A stretch of DNA of 64,000 nucleotides from BP-191 sp035940575 (GTDB taxonomy: Bacteria > Actinomycetota > Actinomycetes > BP-191), in assembly GCA_035940575.1 (NCBI GenBank), contig DASZER010000056.1, forward strand, positions 3,968 through 67,967. Reading direction: 5' to 3'. The notes under the pieces are model-generated. The model ran no database searches. It was not told the origin of the DNA and saw only the letters and a program-made list of their open reading frames with translations. Below are positions 15,917 to 24,718 of the stretch, piece by piece. Positions within the stretch are counted from its first letter, which is position 1, and every line of letters begins with the position of its first letter. The translations under genes and the position numbers were made by a program.

Positions 15917-16407
15917 GAGATCTCCGTGGGGAGGCGTGGTTCGAGGAGAGCGGCGAGGCGCTTGCGCGCGCGGTGCAGGCGCACGGCGAACGCCGACTCG
16001 GAGCAGCCCGCCGCGCGCGCGGCGGCGCGGGTCGGCAGGTCCTCCCAGGTGACGAGCAGCAACGCCTCGCGGTCGCGTTCGGGCAGCAGCGCGAGCGCGG
16101 CGCGCACGACGGTGGCGTCGTTCGACGCGTCGGCGTGGTCGGGCGTGGCGGACGGTCCCGCGAGGCGCGGGAGGGCGCGCGTCTCGCGGCGGGACGAGCG
16201 GGCGGCGTTGGCGAGGCAGTTGCGCGCGACGCCGTAGAGCCACGGCAGCGGGTCGTCGTCGGGAACGCCGCGCCGCCACGCGACGAGGAAGGTCTCGGCC
16301 GCCACGTCGCGCGCCGTCTGCTCGTCGGTGCGCCTGCGGCCGTAGCGGAGCACGGAGTCGTAGTGCGCCTCGAACAGCGCCGTGAACGCCGCCTCGTCGT
16401 CCCTCAC
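15913..16407 (-). CDS. ECF RNA polymerase sigma factor
   Basis: A 164-residue sigma-70 family protein with region 2 (residues 8-70: LFEAHYDSVLRYGRRRT, AAETFLVAWRR, PWLYGVARNCLANAAR) and region 4 (about 105-155: LPERDREALLLVTWEDLP, then a helix-turn-helix ending AVRLHRARKRL). There is no region 3, as in ECF factors. Start is GTG at 16407. It is coupled to the membrane partner gene and may govern an envelope response; the target promoters are unknown. Confidence 0.88.
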   Translation of the reverse strand: MRDDEAAFTALFEAHYDSVLRYGRRRTDEQTARDVAAETFLVAWRRGVPDDDPLPWLYGVARNCLANAARSSRRETRALPRLAGPSATPDHADASNDATVVRAALALLPERDREALLLVTWEDLPTRAAARAAGCSESAFAVRLHRARKRLAALLEPRLPTEIS

Positions 16408-16438
16408 GACCCGCTTCTGTCCGCGGCGGCCGGGATCG

Positions 16439-17620
16439 TTACTCCAGCAGCGCGTCGACGAACTGCGCGGGGTCGAACGGCGCCAGGTCGTCGGGCCCCT
16501 CGCCGAGGCCGATGAGCTTCACGGGGATGCCGAGCTCGCGCTGGACGGCGACGACGATGCCGCCCTTGGCGGTGCCGTCGAGCTTGGTCAGCACGACGCC
16601 GGTGACGTCGACGGACTGCGCGAACTGCTTGGCCTGCACGACGCCGTTCTGGCCGGTGGTCGCGTCGAGGACGAGCAGCACCTCGTCGATCGAGGCGAGC
16701 TTCTCGGCGACGCGCTTGATCTTCGCGAGCTCGTCCATCAGGCCGGTCTTGGTGTGCAGCCGGCCGGCGGTGTCGATGAGCACGCAGTCGGCGCGGCGCT
16801 CGACGCCGGTCTTGACCGCGTCGAACGCGACCGAGGCCGGGTCGCCGCCCTCCGGGCCGCGTACGACCTCGGCGCCGACGCGACCGGCCCACGTGGAGAG
16901 CTGGTCGGCGGCGGCGGCGCGGAACGTGTCCGCCGCCCCGAGCACGACCGAGCGCCCGTCGGCGACGAGGACGCGGGCGAGCTTGCCGCAGGTGGTGGTC
17001 TTGCCGGTGCCGTTGACGCCTACGACGAGGACGACGGCGGGCCTGTCCTCGTGCGGCAGCGTCCGCAACGACCTGTCGACGTCGCCGATCTGCGTCAGCA
17101 GCTCCTCGCGGAGCAGGGCGCGCAGGTCGTCGGGCGTGCGGGTGCCGAGCACCTTGGTCCGCGTCCGCAGCGACTCCACGATCTCCAGGCTCGCCGCGAC
17201 GCCGATGTCGGCCGAGAGCAGGGTCGTCTCGACCTCGTCCCACGTGTCGTCGTCGAGCTTGTCGGACGAGAGCAGCGTGAGCAGGCCGCGGCCGAGGGCG
17301 TTGTTGGAGCGCGCGAGCCGCGAGCGCAGGCGTACGAGCCGGCCCGCCGTCGGCTCGGGGACCTCCAGCGCGGGCGGCGCCGGGGGCGTCTCGACCTGCG
17401 GCTCGGGGATCGTCGGGATCGTCGGCGGCAGGTCGATCGTGTCGACCGTGCGCCGCTGCTCCGGCGTGACCTCGGTCGCGTCGTCGCCTACGCCGGGCAG
17501 CACCTCGGGGCGCGTCGGCGCGGGCGGCAGCGCGCCCCGGGAACGGCCCCGGGTGGCGACGAGCCCCACGACGGCGACGACCGCCAGGACGGCGATCGCA
17601 AGGATGAGCTCAAGGACCAT
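16439..17620 (-). CDS. ftsY: SRP receptor GTPase FtsY
   Basis: Docks SRP-ribosome complexes at the membrane. The 393-residue protein starts with a hydrophobic segment (MVLELILAIAVLAVVAVVGL) that probably anchors it, followed by a Pro/Glu-rich A domain. The N domain begins near residue 95 and the G domain has GVNGTGKTTT (201-210), DTFRAAAADQL, DTAGR, TKLDG and the closing LGEGPDDLAPF motif. The ATG at 17620 gives the complete membrane segment. Its partner Ffh is encoded at 8889-10331. Confidence 0.96.
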   Translation of the reverse strand: MVLELILAIAVLAVVAVVGLVATRGRSRGALPPAPTRPEVLPGVGDDATEVTPEQRRTVDTIDLPPTIPTIPEPQVETPPAPPALEVPEPTAGRLVRLRSRLARSNNALGRGLLTLLSSDKLDDDTWDEVETTLLSADIGVAASLEIVESLRTRTKVLGTRTPDDLRALLREELLTQIGDVDRSLRTLPHEDRPAVVLVVGVNGTGKTTTCGKLARVLVADGRSVVLGAADTFRAAAADQLSTWAGRVGAEVVRGPEGGDPASVAFDAVKTGVERRADCVLIDTAGRLHTKTGLMDELAKIKRVAEKLASIDEVLLVLDATTGQNGVVQAKQFAQSVDVTGVVLTKLDGTAKGGIVVAVQRELGIPVKLIGLGEGPDDLAPFDPAQFVDALLE

Positions 17621-17676
17621 CGTGTCGCTCCGTCCGTGCCGCGCCGCGTGCCAGGGCGTGCACGGCAGGGCCGCGG

Positions 17677-17707
17677 GTCGGGTCGACAGCAGCGCTGTCG
17701 GCCCGAC
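17677..17707 (-). terminator. Hairpin between smc and ftsY
   Basis: A 14-bp stem (17677-17690 with 17694-17707, one G-U pair) with a 3-nt loop lies in the 149-nt gap after smc. Strong and free of a U-tract, it probably ends or attenuates smc transcription. The rest of the gap holds nothing else recognisable. Confidence 0.6.
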
Positions 17708-17769
17708 CGGGAACGCCGCCGGGCGCGCGCTGGGCGCGGACCGGGACGGGCGGCGCGGCGCGGTGGTCC

Positions 17770-20700
17770 TCAGGCACGGGCGTCCTCGGGTTCGCGGAGC
17801 CGTTGGGAGATCACCTGGCTGATGCCGTCGCCGCGCATGCTGACGCCGTACAGCGAGTCGGCGATCTCCATCGTCCGCTTCTGGTGCGTGATGATGACGA
17901 TCTGCGACGTACCCCGGAACTCCTCGACCATGTCGAGCAGCCGGCCGAGGTTGCGGTCGTCCAGCGCCGCCTCCACCTCGTCCAGCAGGTAGAACGGCGA
18001 GGGCCGCGCCCGGAAGATCGCGAACAGCAGCGCGATCGCCGTCAGCGAACGCTCGCCGCCCGACAGCAGCGACAGGCGCTTCACCTTCTTGCCCGGCGGG
18101 CGCGCCTCGACCTCGATGCCGGTCGTGAGCAGGTCGTCGGGGTCGGTCAGGACGAGCCGCCCCTCGCCGCCGGGGAACAGCACCTGGAACACGTGCTCGA
18201 ACTCCCGCGCGGTGTCCTCGAACGCGCTCCTGAACACCTCGTGGATCCGGTCGTCGACCTCCTTCACGACCGTGAGCAGGTCGCGGCGGGTGTCCTTGAG
18301 GTCCTCGAGCTGGTTCGAGAGGTAGGCGTGCCGTTCCTCCAGCGCGCTGAACTCCTCCAGCGCGAGCGGGTTGATCTTGCCGAGCAGCGCGAGCTGGCGG
18401 TCGGCCGCGGCGGCACGACGCTCGACGGCGCCCCGGTCGTACGGCGTCGGCGTCGGGTCCTCGGCGTCGCCGGGCGGGGGAACGTCGTTGTCGGGGCCGT
18501 AGTCGGCGACGAGCGACTCGGGGTCGATGCCGTACTCCTCGGCGCACTTCGCCTCGAGCGCCTCGATACGCAGGCGCTGCTCGGCGCGCGCCACCTCGTC
18601 GCGGTGGGCGACGTCGGTGAGCCCTTCGAGCTCGGTGGCGAGCTCCCGGCGCTTCGTACGCACCTCGGCCAGCTCGCCCTCGTGCAGCCGGCGGCCCGCC
18701 TCGACCAGGCCGCGCTCGTCGGCCGCCTGCGCCAGCGAGACGTCGAGGCGGCGCAACGCGTCCGTGGCCGCCTCGGCGACGGCGGCCGCGACGATCGCGC
18801 CGCGCGCGCGGGACTCGCGCAGCGCGGCGAGGCGCTCGCGGCTGGCGCGCTCGGCCTGCGCGGCGCGTTCGAGGCCGTCGGCGCGCGACCCGAGAGCGCG
18901 TACGCGCTCCTCGGCCGCGACGACGCCGAGGCGCACCTCGACCTCCACGCCGCGCGCGGCGGCGAGCCCGGTCGCGACCTCGTCGCGGGCTGTCGTGTCG
19001 GGCTCGACGTCGAGGGGCGCGGCCTGCGCCTCGGCGAGCCGCTGCTCCAGCGCGGCCAGCGCCTCGAGGTCGGAGGCGCGGGCCGCCTCGGCGGCCTGCT
19101 GGGCGCGTTCGAGGCGGTCGGCCTCCTCCTGCGCGGCGCGCTGGCTGGACCCGAGCAGGCCGAGCTGCTCGGCGACGGCGGCCATCCGCGCGTCGGACTC
19201 GTGGAGCTGCTCGAGCGCGCGATCGAGGTCGACCTGGAGCCGGTCGAGGTCGGTGCGCGCGCTCGACAGCGCGAACCGCAGCCGGTCCGCCGCCATCGTC
19301 GCCTCGGCGACCTTCTCGGCGGCCTCGTCGGCGGCGGCCTGGACCTCCAGGAGGCTCGGCGCGGAGGCGCCGCCACCGACCGCGCGCCAGGCGGAGAGCA
19401 GGTCGCCGTCGGTCGTGACGGCGGTGACGTCGGGGCGCGCGGCGACGAGCCCGCGGGCGGCGTCGAGGTCGGCGACGACGGCGACGCCGGCAAGGATGCG
19501 GCGTACGGCGCCGTCGAGCGCGGGCGGCGCGGTGACGAGGTCCAGGGCCCACGCGGCGCCGTCCGGCAGGTCGCCGGCCGGCCCGTCGGGCGCGTCGGCG
19601 GCGCCGCCGCCGAGCAGCGACGCGCGGCCGAGGTCGTCGTCCTTGAGGACGCCGAGCGCGCGGATCGCGGCGTCGGGGTCCTCGACCGCGACGGCGTCGG
19701 CGAGCGAGCCGAGGGCGGCGGCGATCGCGGCCTCGTTGCCCGGCGTCACGTCGAGCACGGAGGCGACGGTGCCGAGCAGGCCCGGCGGCGCGGCGTCGAC
19801 GAGCGCGCCCGCGCCGTCGCGGCGCAGCAGGCTCATCTCCAGCGCCTCGCGGCGCGCGGACCAGAACGACTTCTCGCGCTCGGCCTCGCGCTCCTCCGCG
19901 ACGAGCTGCTCGACGCGGATGGTGGCCTCGGTCAGGGCGGTGTTGGCGGCCTCGTACGTCTCGTCCAGGCCGTGCTCCCCGCCCTCCAGCGTGAGCACCT
20001 GCTCCTGCACGACGAGGAACTCCGCGCGCGCCCGCTCGGCGCGCATCGCGGCGTCCTGGCGCGCGGCGGCGAGACGGCCGATCTCCTCCTCGGCGGCGGC
20101 GGCGCGGGCGCGGGCGGCGTTGACCTGGCCGGTCAGCCGCGCGAGCCCCTCGCGCCTGTCGGCCTGCGCCCGGGCCGTGGCGACGAGCGCCTGCTCCTCC
20201 TGCCGCAGCCGCGCCTCCAGCGCGGCCCTGCGCTCCTCGGCCTCGCGGAGGCGTTCGCGGTCGGCGGCCAGGGCGGTCGAGACCTCGGCCTCCTCGGCGC
20301 GTACCGACGCCGCCTCCGCCTCCAGGTCCTCGGCGCTACGTCCCGGCCGCGCGTCGGCCTCGAGGTCGGTCGAGAGGTTGCGCTGCCGCTCGGCGGCCAG
20401 CTCGGCCGTGCCGCGGAAGCGCTCGCGCAGCGACGACAGGCGGTAGTACGTCTCCTGCGCCCGCGCCAGCAACGGCGCGTCCGCCGCGAGCGCCTGCTCC
20501 AGCTCCTGCTCGCGCGCCTGCGCGGCGTGCAACGACCGCTCGACGGCCTCGCGACGCGTACGCAGCTCCTCCTCGTCGCGCATCTCCGCGGCCATCACGG
20601 TGCGCAGGCCGAGCAGGTCGTCGGCGAGCAGGCGCAGGCGCATGTCGCGCAGCTCCGCCTGGATGACGGCGGCGCGGCGGGCGATCTCGGCCTGCCTGCC

Positions 20701-21315
20701 CAACGGCTTGAGCTGGCGTCGCAGCTCTGCCGTCAGGTCGGTGAGGCGGGTGAGGTTGGCCTGCATCGCGTCGAGCTTGCGGAGCGCCTTCTCCTTGCGC
20801 TTGCGGTGCTTGAGGACGCCCGCGGCCTCCTCGATGAAGCCGCGCCGCTCCTCCGGCCGCGCGGCCAGCACGGCGTCGAGCTGGCCCTGGCCGACGATGA
20901 CGTGCAGCTCGCGCCCGATGCCGGAGTCGGAGAGCAGCTCCTGCACGTCGAGCAGGCGGCACGGGCTGCCGTTGATGGCGTACTCGCTCTCGCCGCTGCG
21001 GAACATCAGCCGCGAGATCGTCACCTCGGTGTAGTCGATCGGCAGGGCGCCGTCGGCGTTGTCGATCGTCAGCACGACCTCGGCGCGGCCGAGCGCGGGG
21101 CGCCCGGGCGTGCCGGCGAAGATGACGTCCTCCATCTTGCCGCCGCGCAACGCCTTCGCCCCCTGCTCGCCGAGGACCCAGGCGATGGCGTCGACGACGT
21201 TGCTCTTGCCGGAGCCGTTGGGGCCGACGACGGCCGTGATCCCGGGCTCGAACTTGAGCGTCGTCGCGGTGGCGAAGGACTTGAAGCCCTTGAGCGTGAG
21301 GCTCTTGAGGTGCAA
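17770..21315 (-). CDS. smc: Chromosome segregation ATPase SMC
   Basis: The 1181-residue core of the condensin complex, which compacts and segregates the chromosome. Walker A is GPNGSGKSN (about 32-40); long coiled-coil arms flank a hinge near residues 500-650; the C-terminal head has LSGGERSLTAIALLFA and YLLDEVEAALDD. The start is TTG at 21315 (MHLKSLTLKGFKSFA), the conserved family N-terminus. Its kleisin partners ScpA/ScpB are not in the window. Confidence 0.97.
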   Translation of the reverse strand: MHLKSLTLKGFKSFATATTLKFEPGITAVVGPNGSGKSNVVDAIAWVLGEQGAKALRGGKMEDVIFAGTPGRPALGRAEVVLTIDNADGALPIDYTEVTISRLMFRSGESEYAINGSPCRLLDVQELLSDSGIGRELHVIVGQGQLDAVLAARPEERRGFIEEAAGVLKHRKRKEKALRKLDAMQANLTRLTDLTAELRRQLKPLGRQAEIARRAAVIQAELRDMRLRLLADDLLGLRTVMAAEMRDEEELRTRREAVERSLHAAQAREQELEQALAADAPLLARAQETYYRLSSLRERFRGTAELAAERQRNLSTDLEADARPGRSAEDLEAEAASVRAEEAEVSTALAADRERLREAEERRAALEARLRQEEQALVATARAQADRREGLARLTGQVNAARARAAAAEEEIGRLAAARQDAAMRAERARAEFLVVQEQVLTLEGGEHGLDETYEAANTALTEATIRVEQLVAEEREAEREKSFWSARREALEMSLLRRDGAGALVDAAPPGLLGTVASVLDVTPGNEAAIAAALGSLADAVAVEDPDAAIRALGVLKDDDLGRASLLGGGAADAPDGPAGDLPDGAAWALDLVTAPPALDGAVRRILAGVAVVADLDAARGLVAARPDVTAVTTDGDLLSAWRAVGGGASAPSLLEVQAAADEAAEKVAEATMAADRLRFALSSARTDLDRLQVDLDRALEQLHESDARMAAVAEQLGLLGSSQRAAQEEADRLERAQQAAEAARASDLEALAALEQRLAEAQAAPLDVEPDTTARDEVATGLAAARGVEVEVRLGVVAAEERVRALGSRADGLERAAQAERASRERLAALRESRARGAIVAAAVAEAATDALRRLDVSLAQAADERGLVEAGRRLHEGELAEVRTKRRELATELEGLTDVAHRDEVARAEQRLRIEALEAKCAEEYGIDPESLVADYGPDNDVPPPGDAEDPTPTPYDRGAVERRAAAADRQLALLGKINPLALEEFSALEERHAYLSNQLEDLKDTRRDLLTVVKEVDDRIHEVFRSAFEDTAREFEHVFQVLFPGGEGRLVLTDPDDLLTTGIEVEARPPGKKVKRLSLLSGGERSLTAIALLFAIFRARPSPFYLLDEVEAALDDRNLGRLLDMVEEFRGTSQIVIITHQKRTMEIADSLYGVSMRGDGISQVISQRLREPEDARA

Positions 21316-21380
21316 CGCGTGTCCCTACGGGGCGGACGTGGGGAAGTCCGCTGGCGAGCGTACCGCCTGGGAACGACGAA

Positions 21381-21404
21381 GGGACGCCGCGCGCGCGGCG
21401 TCCC
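21381..21404 (-). terminator. Perfect 24-nt palindrome after the coiled-coil gene
   Basis: The sequence from GGGACGCC to GGCGTCCC is a perfect 24-base palindrome 17 nt beyond the stop of the 63-residue coiled-coil protein. A 12-bp stem without loop bases would open to a short loop in RNA. It most likely terminates that gene just before smc starts. Confidence 0.65.
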
Positions 21405-21420
21405 TCGGGTCGTGTCGGGT

Positions 21421-21612
21421 CTAGCTGTACGCGGGCTCGCGCTGCTCCAGCGAGGTGAGGTCCGGCGCGATGGCCGCCTCGAGCGCCTCGGCGGCGCGGG
21501 CCTCGGCGAGCTCGGCCTCCAGCTCCTTCACGCGGAGCTGGAGCCTGCGGACCTCCTGCGCGAGGCGGAGGTCGGGGCCGATGCCTACGTGACCCAGGAG
21601 CGCCTTGGCCAT
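21421..21612 (-). CDS. Conserved small coiled-coil protein upstream of smc
   Basis: A 63-residue protein beginning MAKALLGHVGIGPD, with a leucine-heptad coiled coil (RLAQEVRRLQLRVKELEAEL, about residues 16-45) and an acidic tail. GGAGG lies about 11 nt before the ATG at 21612; a longer upstream reading has no support. I recall similar small proteins with the MAKALLG start in other actinobacteria, but no function is known. The position upstream of smc and the coiled coil permit a chromosome- or division-related role, which is only inference. Confidence 0.75.
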   Translation of the reverse strand: MAKALLGHVGIGPDLRLAQEVRRLQLRVKELEAELAEARAAEALEAAIAPDLTSLEQREPAYS

Positions 21613-21783
21613 GGTGTGTCGTCCTCCGGTGGTCTGTGGAGCCGGCTTCTCGGCCGGTCGGCGGGCGCCGCGGGGGCTTGTGACACCCGTTGCGCGCTCT
21701 GTCAACGAGGGTGACACGGCCCTCGGGACGGGTCAAGGGGCGGATTACGGACCGGTAACGGAGTTGAGCGCACCCCGCTCAGG

Positions 21784-22056
21784 TCATCTCTCCACGAACC
21801 CGGACAGACCGCCCCTCGGCTCGCTCCACCGCTCGGTCACGACGTCGACAGAGCCCGGCGTACGGCCCCCGCGCAGGTGCGCGAGCAGCGCCTCGCACGC
21901 CTCCCTCGGCCCCTCCGCGACGACCTCCACGCGGCCGTCGTCGAGGTTCGTCGCCGAGCCCGCGAGTCCCAGCTCCAACGCCCGCGCGCGCGTCCACCAC
22001 CGGAACCCCACGCCCTGCACCCGCCCCCGCACCCACGCCGTCAGCCTCGCCTCCAC
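21784..22056 (-). CDS. acyP: Acylphosphatase
   Basis: Hydrolyses acyl phosphates. The 90-residue protein has the family signature RGRVQGVGFRWWTR with the catalytic Arg, followed by GLAGSATNLDDGRVEVVAEG with the catalytic Asn. Start is GTG at 22056. An acylphosphatase next to mutM/rnc and smc is common in actinobacteria. It is divergent from the ATP-grasp gene with only 24 nt between the starts. Confidence 0.92.
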   Translation of the reverse strand: MEARLTAWVRGRVQGVGFRWWTRARALELGLAGSATNLDDGRVEVVAEGPREACEALLAHLRGGRTPGSVDVVTERWSEPRGGLSGFVER

Positions 22057-22080
22057 GCCCGCCACCCTAGGGTTGTCGGC

Positions 22081-22938
22081 ATGCGCATCGCCCTCGCGAC
22101 CAACGCGGACTTCCCCGACCTGTACGTCGACGACCACCCGCTGCTCGACGCCCTCCGCGCGCTCGGCGCCGAGCCGGTGCCGAGCGTGTGGGACGACCCC
22201 TCGGTGGACTGGGCGGCGTTCGACCTCGTGGTCGTGCGCTCGGTCTGGGACTACGTCCCGCGGCGCGACGAGTTCCTGGCGTGGGCCCGGTCGGTGCCGC
22301 GGCTTGCGAACCCCGCCGACGTCCTGGAGTGGAACACCGACAAGACCTACCTCCGCCGCCTCGGCGACGCCGGCGTGCCGGTCGTGCCCACGCGCTGGGT
22401 CTCGTCGGCCACGGCCCTGCGGGAGGTGGCCGAGGGGTGGGACGACGTCGTCGTGAAGCCGGCCGTCTCCGCCGCCGCGGTCGACACGCTGCACTGCTCC
22501 CCCGGCGACGAGGAGGGCCAGGCGCTGCTCGACGCGATCGTCGCGGGCGGGCGGGTCGCGATGGTGCAGCCGTACGTCGACGCGGTCGAGGGCTACGGCG
22601 AGCGGTCGTTGCTGTTCGTGGAGGGGACGTTCACCCACGCCGTGCGCCGCAACTCGGCGCTGTCGCACGAGGGCGACCGGCGCTTCGACGCGCAGGGCGT
22701 GGAGCCGACGGAGGAGGAGCTGGCCGTCGCGGCGCGCGTGCTGGCCGAGGCGGGGCCGCCGCTGCTCTACGCGCGGGTCGACCTGGTGCCGTACGCCGGC
22801 ACGCCGACGCTCATGGAGCTCGAGGTGACGGAGCCGCAGCTCTTCCTGCGGTTCAGCCGCGCGGGCGCCGAGGCGCTGGCGGCCGCGGCCGTGGCGCGCG
22901 CTGGCAGCGCGGGCAGTAGTACGACGACCGGTTCATGA
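22081..22938 (+). CDS. ATP-grasp domain protein
   Basis: A 285-residue protein with an ATP-grasp layout: an N-terminal pre-ATP-grasp part (MRIALATNADFPDLYVDDHP, VWDYVPRRDEFLAW), EWNTDKTYLRRLGDAGVP, VVVKPAVSAAA as the ATP lysine strand, and LMELEVTEPQLFL with metal-binding Glu residues. The closest remembered families are the glutathione-synthetase-like ligases that join an acid to an amine. The substrate cannot be named. Its 3' end overlaps the 3' end of mutM by 86 nt on the opposite strand. Confidence 0.75.
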   Translation: MRIALATNADFPDLYVDDHPLLDALRALGAEPVPSVWDDPSVDWAAFDLVVVRSVWDYVPRRDEFLAWARSVPRLANPADVLEWNTDKTYLRRLGDAGVPVVPTRWVSSATALREVAEGWDDVVVKPAVSAAAVDTLHCSPGDEEGQALLDAIVAGGRVAMVQPYVDAVEGYGERSLLFVEGTFTHAVRRNSALSHEGDRRFDAQGVEPTEEELAVAARVLAEAGPPLLYARVDLVPYAGTPTLMELEVTEPQLFLRFSRAGAEALAAAAVARAGSAGSSTTTGS

Positions 22939-23731
22939 ACGCGTCGCGACGTACCGGGGTGGCACAGCGCGAGCAGGGCTCGTTCTCGCGGCCGTAGACC
23001 TCGAGGTGCCGCTGGAACAACCCGCTCACGCCCTCGGTCGAGACGTACAGCGCGTCGAACGACGTGCCGCCCGCCCGCAGCGACTCGTTCAGGACCTCGC
23101 GGATCGCCTGGAGCAGGCGGGCGACGTCGGGCCGTGTGAGCGTCGAAGTCGGGCGGTCGTAGTGCAGCCTCGTGCGCCAGAGGGACTCGTCGGCGTAGAT
23201 GTTGCCGACGCCGCTGATCAGCGACTGGTCGAGCAGCGCGCGCTTGACCGTCGTCTGCCTGCGCCTGATCGCCTCCGTGAACGCCGCGTCGTCGAAGTGC
23301 TCGTCCAACGGGTCGCGCGCGATGTGCGCGATGTGGCTCGGCACGTCGTCGCCGCCGCCCGCCACGACGAACAGCCCGCCGAACGTCCGCTGGTCCACGA
23401 ACCGCAGCTCGCGCCCGCCGTCGTCGAACGTCACCCGCACCCGCAGGTGCGTCTCGTCCGGCTTGTCGGGCGGCACGACGAGGAGCTGCCCGCTCATGCC
23501 GAGGTGGCCGGTCAGCGCGTCGCCGGAGTCGAGCGGGAGCCAGAGGTACTTGCCGCGCCGGTTGGCGCTCTCGACGCGACGGCCCGTCAGCAGCGCGACG
23601 AAGTCCTCGGGCCCCGCCGCGTGGCGGCGCACGGCGCGCGGGTGGTGCACGGTGACGGTGTCGATGCGCCGGCCGGCCACGCCGCGTTCGAGGCCGAGGC
23701 GTACGACCTCCACCTCGGGGAGCTCGGGCAA
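22853..23731 (-). CDS. mutM: Formamidopyrimidine-DNA glycosylase
   Basis: Excises 8-oxoguanine and formamidopyrimidines and nicks the abasic site. The 292-residue protein begins (M)PELPEVEVVRLGL, so catalytic Pro2 and Glu3 are present. It has the H2TH motif around LLDQSLISGVGNIYADE and a C-terminal zinc finger, CSRCATP...YYCPRCQ. A Pro/Arg tail follows. The start is TTG at 23731, fixed by the required N-terminus. It lies 4 nt after rnc, the usual order. Confidence 0.95.
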   Translation of the reverse strand: MPELPEVEVVRLGLERGVAGRRIDTVTVHHPRAVRRHAAGPEDFVALLTGRRVESANRRGKYLWLPLDSGDALTGHLGMSGQLLVVPPDKPDETHLRVRVTFDDGGRELRFVDQRTFGGLFVVAGGGDDVPSHIAHIARDPLDEHFDDAAFTEAIRRRQTTVKRALLDQSLISGVGNIYADESLWRTRLHYDRPTSTLTRPDVARLLQAIREVLNESLRAGGTSFDALYVSTEGVSGLFQRHLEVYGRENEPCSRCATPVRRDAFMNRSSYYCPRCQRAPRPRPPAPRRPRG

Positions 23732-23735
23732 CGCG

Positions 23736-24476
23736 CTACCCCGGCACGCCGGGCAACGGCTCGTCGGCGCCGGGCTCCTCGGCCGTCAGCGCGGTCCACG
23801 CCGCCTCGGCCGCGCGCTGCTCGGCCTCCTTCTTGCTGCGGCCGTCGCCGCTGCCGAGCTCCGTGCCGCCGACCAGCGCGGTGGCGTTGAACCGCTTCGC
23901 GTGGTCGGGGCCGCTCTCGGTGACGGCGTACTCGGGCACGCCGAGCATCCGGTTGGCCGTCAGCTCCTGCAGGCTCGTCTTCCAGTCGAGGCTCGCGCCG
24001 CGCGTCGCGGCGTCGGCGATGAGCGGGTCGAAGAACCGGTGGATCACCTTGCTCGCGGAGCCGAGGCCGCGGTCGAGGTAGACCGCGCCGAGCAGCGCCT
24101 CGAACGTGTCCGCGAGGATCGACGCCTTGTCCCGGCCGCCGGAGAACTCCTCGCCGCGGCCGAGCAGCAGCCACTCCCCGACGCCGATGGAGCGGGCGAC
24201 GTCGGCGAGGGCGTTCATGTTCACGACGCTGGCGCGCAGCTTCGCCAGGTGGCCCTCGGGCATCTCGGGGAACGACGCGTACAGGTGGTCGGTCACGACG
24301 ATCGACAGCACCGCGTCGCCGAGGAACTCCAGGCGCTCGTTCGTGGGCAGGCCGCCGTTCTCGTAGGCGAACGACCGGTGCGTCAGCGCGCGCCGCAGCA
24401 GGTCGCGGTCCCGCAGCGTGACGCCGAGGGCGCGTTCGAGGTCGGTCCTCTTGGGTGTGAGGTCGGGCTGGGTCAT
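23736..24476 (-). CDS. rnc: Ribonuclease III
   Basis: Cleaves double-stranded RNA in rRNA processing. The 246-residue protein has the signature NERLEFLGDAVLSIV, the second acidic site DTFEALLGAVYLD and a C-terminal dsRNA-binding domain (DWKTSLQELTANRMLGVPEY, then GDGRSKKEAEQRAAEAAW). The ATG at 24476 overlaps the acpP stop (ATGA). The plsX-acpP-rnc-mutM linkage is conserved in actinobacteria. Confidence 0.96.
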   Translation of the reverse strand: MTQPDLTPKRTDLERALGVTLRDRDLLRRALTHRSFAYENGGLPTNERLEFLGDAVLSIVVTDHLYASFPEMPEGHLAKLRASVVNMNALADVARSIGVGEWLLLGRGEEFSGGRDKASILADTFEALLGAVYLDRGLGSASKVIHRFFDPLIADAATRGASLDWKTSLQELTANRMLGVPEYAVTESGPDHAKRFNATALVGGTELGSGDGRSKKEAEQRAAEAAWTALTAEEPGADEPLPGVPG

Positions 24477-24718
24477 CCGCGGCTCACGATGTAGTCGACG
24501 GCCTGGCCGACCGTGTCGATGTCGTCGAGCGCCGCGTCCTCGATCGCGAGGCCCGGCAGCGCCTCCTCGACGATCTCCGCGATCTCGACCAGCGCGATCG
24601 AGTCGCACCTGAGCTCGGTGACCAGCCGCGTGTCCCGGGTCACGCTCTCGGGCGCGACCTCCATGACCACGACGACCGCGTCGCGTACGGCCTCGAACGC
24701 CCTATCCGAAGTGATCAC
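24473..24718 (-). CDS. acpP: Acyl carrier protein
   Basis: An 81-residue carrier that holds acyl chains on phosphopantetheine. The attachment Ser is in RCDSIALVEIAE, the DSL-type motif with Ile in place of Leu. GTG at 24718 overlaps the plsX stop (GTGA), and the gene overlaps rnc in turn. Position between plsX and rnc supports a role in fatty-acid/phospholipid synthesis; it is more divergent than classical AcpP, so a specialised ACP is possible. Confidence 0.88.
   Translation of the reverse strand: MITSDRAFEAVRDAVVVVMEVAPESVTRDTRLVTELRCDSIALVEIAEIVEEALPGLAIEDAALDDIDTVGQAVDYIVSRG

Noticed and set aside
17803..21714. A 1303-codon open frame opposite smc
   Set aside because: It is the antisense shadow of smc: highly biased Arg/Gly/Ala/Leu composition, no ribosome site and no domain. 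High third-position G+C leaves antisense frames open.
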